Source: a virus. From it: DNA of 24,653 bases. The translations under genes were made by a program, and so were the position numbers. The stretch is from IMG/VR virus record IMGVR_UViG_3300044993_000202, positions 1-24,653 of that record; one strand, given 5' to 3'. Of the stretch, positions 21,262-24,653 are shown piece after piece (the first letter of the stretch is position 1; every line of letters starts with the position of its first letter). The notes under the pieces were generated by a model, which was not told where the DNA came from, did no database searches, and saw only the letters and a list, made by a program, of their open reading frames with translations.

Positions 21262-23132
21262 TGCAGTCGATTGTCTTAGACTTCGAGACGTACTACGACT
21301 CGGAGTACAGCCTGTCCAAGATGTCCACCGAGGACTACGTAAACGATCCTCGATTCGACATCATTATGGTCGGCGCAAAGGTCGGCCAAGCCCCAGCCGT
21401 ATGGCGTACTGGCGCTGTCTCAGAGCTTGCCAAGTGGTTCGATGAGATTGGGCTGTGGGATGCTTGCGTCATCGCTCACAACATGATGTTCGACGGGCTG
21501 GTACTTCAGAAGGTCTTCGGCAGACTCCCTGCCAAAATGCTATGCACGCGATTTATGGCGAACGTGCACCTCAAACCCTACATCCCGTCAGTCTCACTTG
21601 CCTCATGCCTTGAGTACACCGGACTCGGCGAGAAAGGGACTGCCGTCAAGGACATGAAGGGGCGCACTCGCGACTCGCTTTCACGGCAGGAGTGGAAGGA
21701 GTATGGCGCGTACTGTGTAAACGACTGCGAGAGCGAGTACCTGCTGTTCAAGCACATGCTGCCGACGATCCCGGTAGACGAGCTGCATATCATCGACCTG
21801 ACTCTGCGCATGTATCTGGAGCCTCGACTTCTGGTCGATGCCAATGTGATGAGCGAAGAGCTTGGCGCGGTGATCGCTAAGAGAGAGATGCAGCTTTCGG
21901 CGCTTCCCGCTTCGGTCACGGCAGCTGACTTGGCGTCGAACGTCAAGTTTGCAAAGTTGCTTGAAAGTTTTGGCGTTGAAGTTCCAACGAAGATATCACC
22001 GAGCACTAACAAGCCTACGCCTGCATTGGCGAAGACGGATGCTGGATGGAAGGAGCTCGAAGAGCAGTATTCCGACGATCCGGTCATCGGGGCACTGATC
22101 GCGGCACGGCTTGGCGTCAAGTCCACACTCGAAGTAACGCGTTATCAGCGGCTGCTGGACATCGGCTTGAAGTATCGGTGGTTCCGCGTGCCGCTAATGT
22201 ATTACAGCGCGCACACCGGGCGTTACGGCGGCACAGAGAACATCAACGCACAGAACTTCCCGCGCATCGACAAGAGCAAGATGCGCTTCGGGATCAAAGC
22301 CCCGAAGAAGCATGTCGTTTTAGCTGCTGATCTTGCGCAGATTGAAGCCCGCATTACGGCATGGCTGGCTGGAGAAAAGGCGCTGGTGCGCGGGTTTGCC
22401 GATAAAGAAGATATCTACTCCGCGTTTGCTACGCGTGTGTTCAAAACCGAGACAGTCAAAGATCGTTCTGCCGAAGACAAGCGGCGGCGGTTTGTCGGAA
22501 AAACCTGCATCCTCGGTCTCGGGTATGGCATGGGGCCTTCTCGCTTGCAGGCGACGCTACGCAAGGACGGCATGAAGTTTGATCTTTTGCAATGCACTGA
22601 GATGGTGAATGTCTATCGCGACACGTACCCGCACATCCCGGCACTCTGGCGCAGGTTCGACCAAGCTCTAGAGACCGTGACACGCTCGAACGCGCAAGCG
22701 AAGGTCGGCCCTGTCACTTTGACGAACGCGGGTATCACCCTGCCTACTGGACTGACCCTGCATTACCCGCAGCTACGTTGGAAACAGTATTCCGTCGGCG
22801 AGGAGTCGAAACTCTCCGGCTACGAAGGGTTTGTATACACGTTTTCTGGAAGAGAAGTCCGCACACTTTGGGGCGGCAAAGTTACAGAAAACGTAGTCCA
22901 AGCGTTGGCACGTGCATTGATTATGAAATACATGTTGGAGATCTGGCGCGAGCTTGATCTCAAGCCTGTGCTACAACAGCACGACGAGCTTAACTACGTC
23001 GTCCCCGAAGCGTATGCTGACCAGTACTCGAAGGACATCGCAGAGATCATGCGGCGTCCTGCAGAGTGGGCAGAGGGTCTGCCCGTAGAAGTAGAAGTCA
23101 ACTACGGCCCCACATTGGGCCATTGCAAATAG
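21261..23132 (+). CDS. DNA polymerase I-type (family A) with 3'-5' exonuclease
   Basis: A 623-residue replicative polymerase. The exonuclease has DFET at residues 7-10, HNMMFD at 73-78 and YCVNDCE at 151-157 (Exo I-III), so proofreading looks intact. Polymerase motif A is AADLAQIEARI (355-365, metal-binding D357), motif B is RFVGKTCILGLGYG (410-423) and motif C is QQHDE (572-576). There is no 5' nuclease domain, as usual for phage enzymes. The ATG at 21261 overlaps the HicA-like stop. It would copy the phage genome in the cytoplasm. No helicase or primase is in the window. Confidence 0.97.
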   Translation: MQSIVLDFETYYDSEYSLSKMSTEDYVNDPRFDIIMVGAKVGQAPAVWRTGAVSELAKWFDEIGLWDACVIAHNMMFDGLVLQKVFGRLPAKMLCTRFMANVHLKPYIPSVSLASCLEYTGLGEKGTAVKDMKGRTRDSLSRQEWKEYGAYCVNDCESEYLLFKHMLPTIPVDELHIIDLTLRMYLEPRLLVDANVMSEELGAVIAKREMQLSALPASVTAADLASNVKFAKLLESFGVEVPTKISPSTNKPTPALAKTDAGWKELEEQYSDDPVIGALIAARLGVKSTLEVTRYQRLLDIGLKYRWFRVPLMYYSAHTGRYGGTENINAQNFPRIDKSKMRFGIKAPKKHVVLAADLAQIEARITAWLAGEKALVRGFADKEDIYSAFATRVFKTETVKDRSAEDKRRRFVGKTCILGLGYGMGPSRLQATLRKDGMKFDLLQCTEMVNVYRDTYPHIPALWRRFDQALETVTRSNAQAKVGPVTLTNAGITLPTGLTLHYPQLRWKQYSVGEESKLSGYEGFVYTFSGREVRTLWGGKVTENVVQALARALIMKYMLEIWRELDLKPVLQQHDELNYVVPEAYADQYSKDIAEIMRRPAEWAEGLPVEVEVNYGPTLGHCK

Positions 23133-23140
23133 GAGATCAC

Positions 23141-23821
23141 ATGAATACTTGTGGAACGTTTTTTCTCGTGGGCCTGTTGGCCGCTACTGCGTCGTTCGCG
23201 ACTGGTAAATCCGAGACCCCCCAAACACCGCCCAGCGCAACCAGCGTTTCCGGTGCCGCATCCGTTGCTGGAGCTGCGGCTGCAGCGGATGCGCAGGCAA
23301 GCGCGCTAAACCTGAGCGTGAATCACAACGCGAACGCTAATCACAATGCGGCACTCGCGCAGGGCGGTACGTCGAGTGCGGGCGCGTCCGCATCGAACGG
23401 CGGCAACACTCTTACGGTGAACGAAACGCAGGTGCGGAACGCTCCCGCGCTTGGTCAAGGATCGTTTGCAATTCAGGGTTGCGGCGTTGCGGGCAATGTC
23501 GGCGGCTCGAACACGAACGGTTCTGGCTTCTTCGGCTTCGGGTTTACGCCTGAGCAGTGTTACGATTTCATGCTCGCACAGTCTTATCAGGCGCTGGGTG
23601 CGTATGCAGCGGCATGCGAAGTGCTGAATAACTCTCGCGCGGGCCGCCGTGCAGCGAAGCGTGGCGTGACATTGCCGGTATGCACGCCCCCGACTCCGCC
23701 TGCGGCGGTTGTAACGCCAACCCCCGCACCCCCGGCACTTATCGACATGTCGCCTTACGTGACTCGTGAAGAGTTGCGCGAGCGCGATGATCGGATCGTG
23801 CGCACGCTTCGATCCAAGTAA
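23141..23821 (+). CDS. Exported Ala/Asn-rich phage protein
   Basis: A 226-residue protein with an N-terminal signal peptide (hydrophobic residues 7-20, likely cleavage after ASFA at 17-20). A low-complexity Ala/Ser/Asn/Gly region (30-120) follows, then a Gly-rich FFGFGFTPEQCYDFMLAQSYQALGAYAAACEVL segment, a Pro-rich stretch and a charged helix (REELRERDDRIVRTL). Several cysteines (GCG, QCY, AAC, PVC) could form disulphides in the periplasm. I have seen the C-terminal pattern in podovirus exported proteins of unknown role. AGGAGATCAC precedes the ATG at 23141. It is nine bases after polA. Confidence 0.75.
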   Translation: MNTCGTFFLVGLLAATASFATGKSETPQTPPSATSVSGAASVAGAAAAADAQASALNLSVNHNANANHNAALAQGGTSSAGASASNGGNTLTVNETQVRNAPALGQGSFAIQGCGVAGNVGGSNTNGSGFFGFGFTPEQCYDFMLAQSYQALGAYAAACEVLNNSRAGRRAAKRGVTLPVCTPPTPPAAVVTPTPAPPALIDMSPYVTREELRERDDRIVRTLRSK

Positions 23822-23841
23822 TCAGGTAGAACCTTAATGAG

Positions 23842-23903
23842 GTCCCGCGCAATGAACAAAACGAATCGCAGCGGCTGATCTGGGATTCAGCATTGCGCGG
23901 GAC
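23842..23903. repeat. 13-bp perfect inverted repeat with nested stem
   Basis: GTCCCGCGCAATG (23842-23854) pairs exactly with 23891-23903. Inside the 36-base loop GAATC (23863-23867) pairs with GATTC (23884-23888). The T-run after it is short (ATTTTGC), so it is at best a weak terminator. It fills the 130-base gap between two genes and may be a structured RNA element or processing site. Confidence 0.75.
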
Positions 23904-23951
23904 ATTTTGCAGGGGGCGCAACAAACAGAAGCGGCTTGCAAGGAGTAAGTC

Positions 23952-24323
23952 ATGACCGACACTTTTGATCCAACAAAGCCCGTCCGCTGCCGCAACGGAT
24001 GGAAGGCGGGCATCTATTCGACCGGCAACTGCCGGGAATTTCCGATTCACGGCTGGTATGAAGATGAGTGCTGGGGTCGCCGCATATGCCAGTGGACCGT
24101 CTCAGGTCGGTGTTGGATTTCCGGCAAGAGCGATCTCGACCTCGTTAACATCCCGCCCGAGCAGAAGTACGACGAGCCGCCGAGGGAGATCGAGATGGTG
24201 CAGTTCGTTCAGGATAATGAGGTAGGCGCATCTGGTGTTTACCGCCCTATGGAAGCTGTAAATATGATGCGGCTTTGCGAACATCGCATCCTGCGCTACG
24301 TGCTCGTGGAGGGGCAGGGATGA
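23952..24323 (+). CDS. Phage hypothetical protein (123 aa)
   Basis: A 123-residue protein, Trp- and Cys-rich in its first half (RNGWKAGIY, GWYEDECWGRRICQWT, GRCWISG) and with a helical end. It has the look of a small beta-rich domain. GGAG six to seven bases before the ATG at 23952 decides the start. It overlaps the next gene by four bases (ATGA). No family recognised. Confidence 0.75.
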   Translation: MTDTFDPTKPVRCRNGWKAGIYSTGNCREFPIHGWYEDECWGRRICQWTVSGRCWISGKSDLDLVNIPPEQKYDEPPREIEMVQFVQDNEVGASGVYRPMEAVNMMRLCEHRILRYVLVEGQG

Positions 24324-24653
24324 TCTGCACCACGCTGAACAAGATCCGCGAGCACGGCCCGTGCGCCAAGGGGTGGCAGAAGCTGCTGTCGCATCTGGGC
24401 AAGACGGAGGCGGACGATGAGCCGTTGCCGCTGCTGACCGTGCTGGACAGCAATGGGCTGGACGATGCGATATGGTGCTTGCGCGCGGTGCCTGAGCACA
24501 GCGCGCTGTGGCGGCACTACGCGGTGGACTGTGCGGAGCGGGTTGCGCACCTGCTCACGGACAAGCGCATCAGCAGGGCGTTGCGCGTGGCGAGGCGGCA
24601 CGCCATGGGGCAGGCGACGGACAAGGAATTGGCAGCCGCAAGGGCCGCCGCAA
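24320..24653 (+). CDS. Partial phage protein, paralogue of the 9764 gene
   Basis: The first 111 residues of a gene that runs off the window. NKIREHGPCAKGWQKLLSHLGKTEADDEPLPLL and LTVLDSNGLDDAIWCLRAV (residues 7-56) are a well-known start of a phage protein family of unknown function. HYAVDCAERVAHLLTDKR...ARRHAMGQATDKELAAARAAA repeats the domain seen at 9764. The family normally continues with Ala/Arg-rich repeats. GGAGGGGCAGGG precedes the ATG at 24320, which overlaps the previous stop. Confidence 0.8.
   Translation, partial: MICTTLNKIREHGPCAKGWQKLLSHLGKTEADDEPLPLLTVLDSNGLDDAIWCLRAVPEHSALWRHYAVDCAERVAHLLTDKRISRALRVARRHAMGQATDKELAAARAAA

Noticed and set aside
1-24653. tRNA genes, insertion sequences, integrase or attachment site
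   Set aside because: No cloverleaf with a plausible anticodon arm, no transposase or recombinase motif and no terminal repeats were seen on reading both strands; a tRNA scan would settle the first point.

Overview
The window is part of a tailed bacteriophage or prophage genome. The evidence is a terminase small/large pair, a P22-like portal protein, a family A DNA polymerase and a long run of small, tightly packed, Shine-Dalgarno-led genes. The GC-rich composition and proteobacterial-type RBSs and promoters suggest a proteobacterial host, perhaps a betaproteobacterium such as a Burkholderia or Ralstonia relative; that host is an inference. No integrase, repressor, lysis gene or tail gene is visible.

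Layout. (1) Positions 1-2621, leftward: portal and two small virion-region genes. (2) Positions 2702-4610, rightward: small and large terminase, divergent from the portal. (3) Positions 4607-8539, leftward: six overlapping genes for sugar transfer and methylation (GT-D-type, two SAM methyltransferases, a DUF115-like protein, two GT-A-type glycosyltransferases). (4) Positions 8646-9384, leftward: a membrane-anchored protein, a ribbon-helix-helix protein and a DUF2829/Tad2-like candidate anti-Thoeris protein, read from a consensus-like promoter at 9391-9419. A rightward terminator with no rightward gene lies between (3) and (4). (5) Positions 9385-9763: a G/T-rich divergent intergenic region. 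(6) Positions 9764-20657, rightward: an accessory/early region of mostly unrecognised small proteins, plus a MoxR AAA+ ATPase / 377-aa partner / metallopeptidase-VWA trio at 15682-19201. (7) Positions 20808-24653, rightward: HicA-like protein, DNA polymerase I-type polymerase, an exported protein and further hypothetical genes, from a new promoter.

The most unusual structure is a family of 15 near-identical palindromes, CCACACA-(1 or 2 nt)-TGTGTGG, found only between 9681 and 20702. They sit in gene leaders, directly before two terminators, beside the MoxR promoter, in a five-copy array with an exact 20-bp period, and inside three genes, always in one reading frame and in low-complexity linkers or interdomain stretches. 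This looks like a regulon or nucleoprotein-organising site set for an unknown dimeric DNA-binding protein. A second system, six copies of TTGGYAATGA arranged as three inverted pairs, fills the 0.5-kb non-coding region at 10834-11350 and could be an operator cluster or replication origin.

How it may work together: the rightward region would supply early functions and DNA synthesis under palindrome-based control, the leftward 8.6-9.4 kb operon would carry counter-defence, and the terminase/portal block packaging. The 4.6-8.5 kb cluster would decorate the virion, the host surface or a small molecule. These roles are inferred from families and context only.
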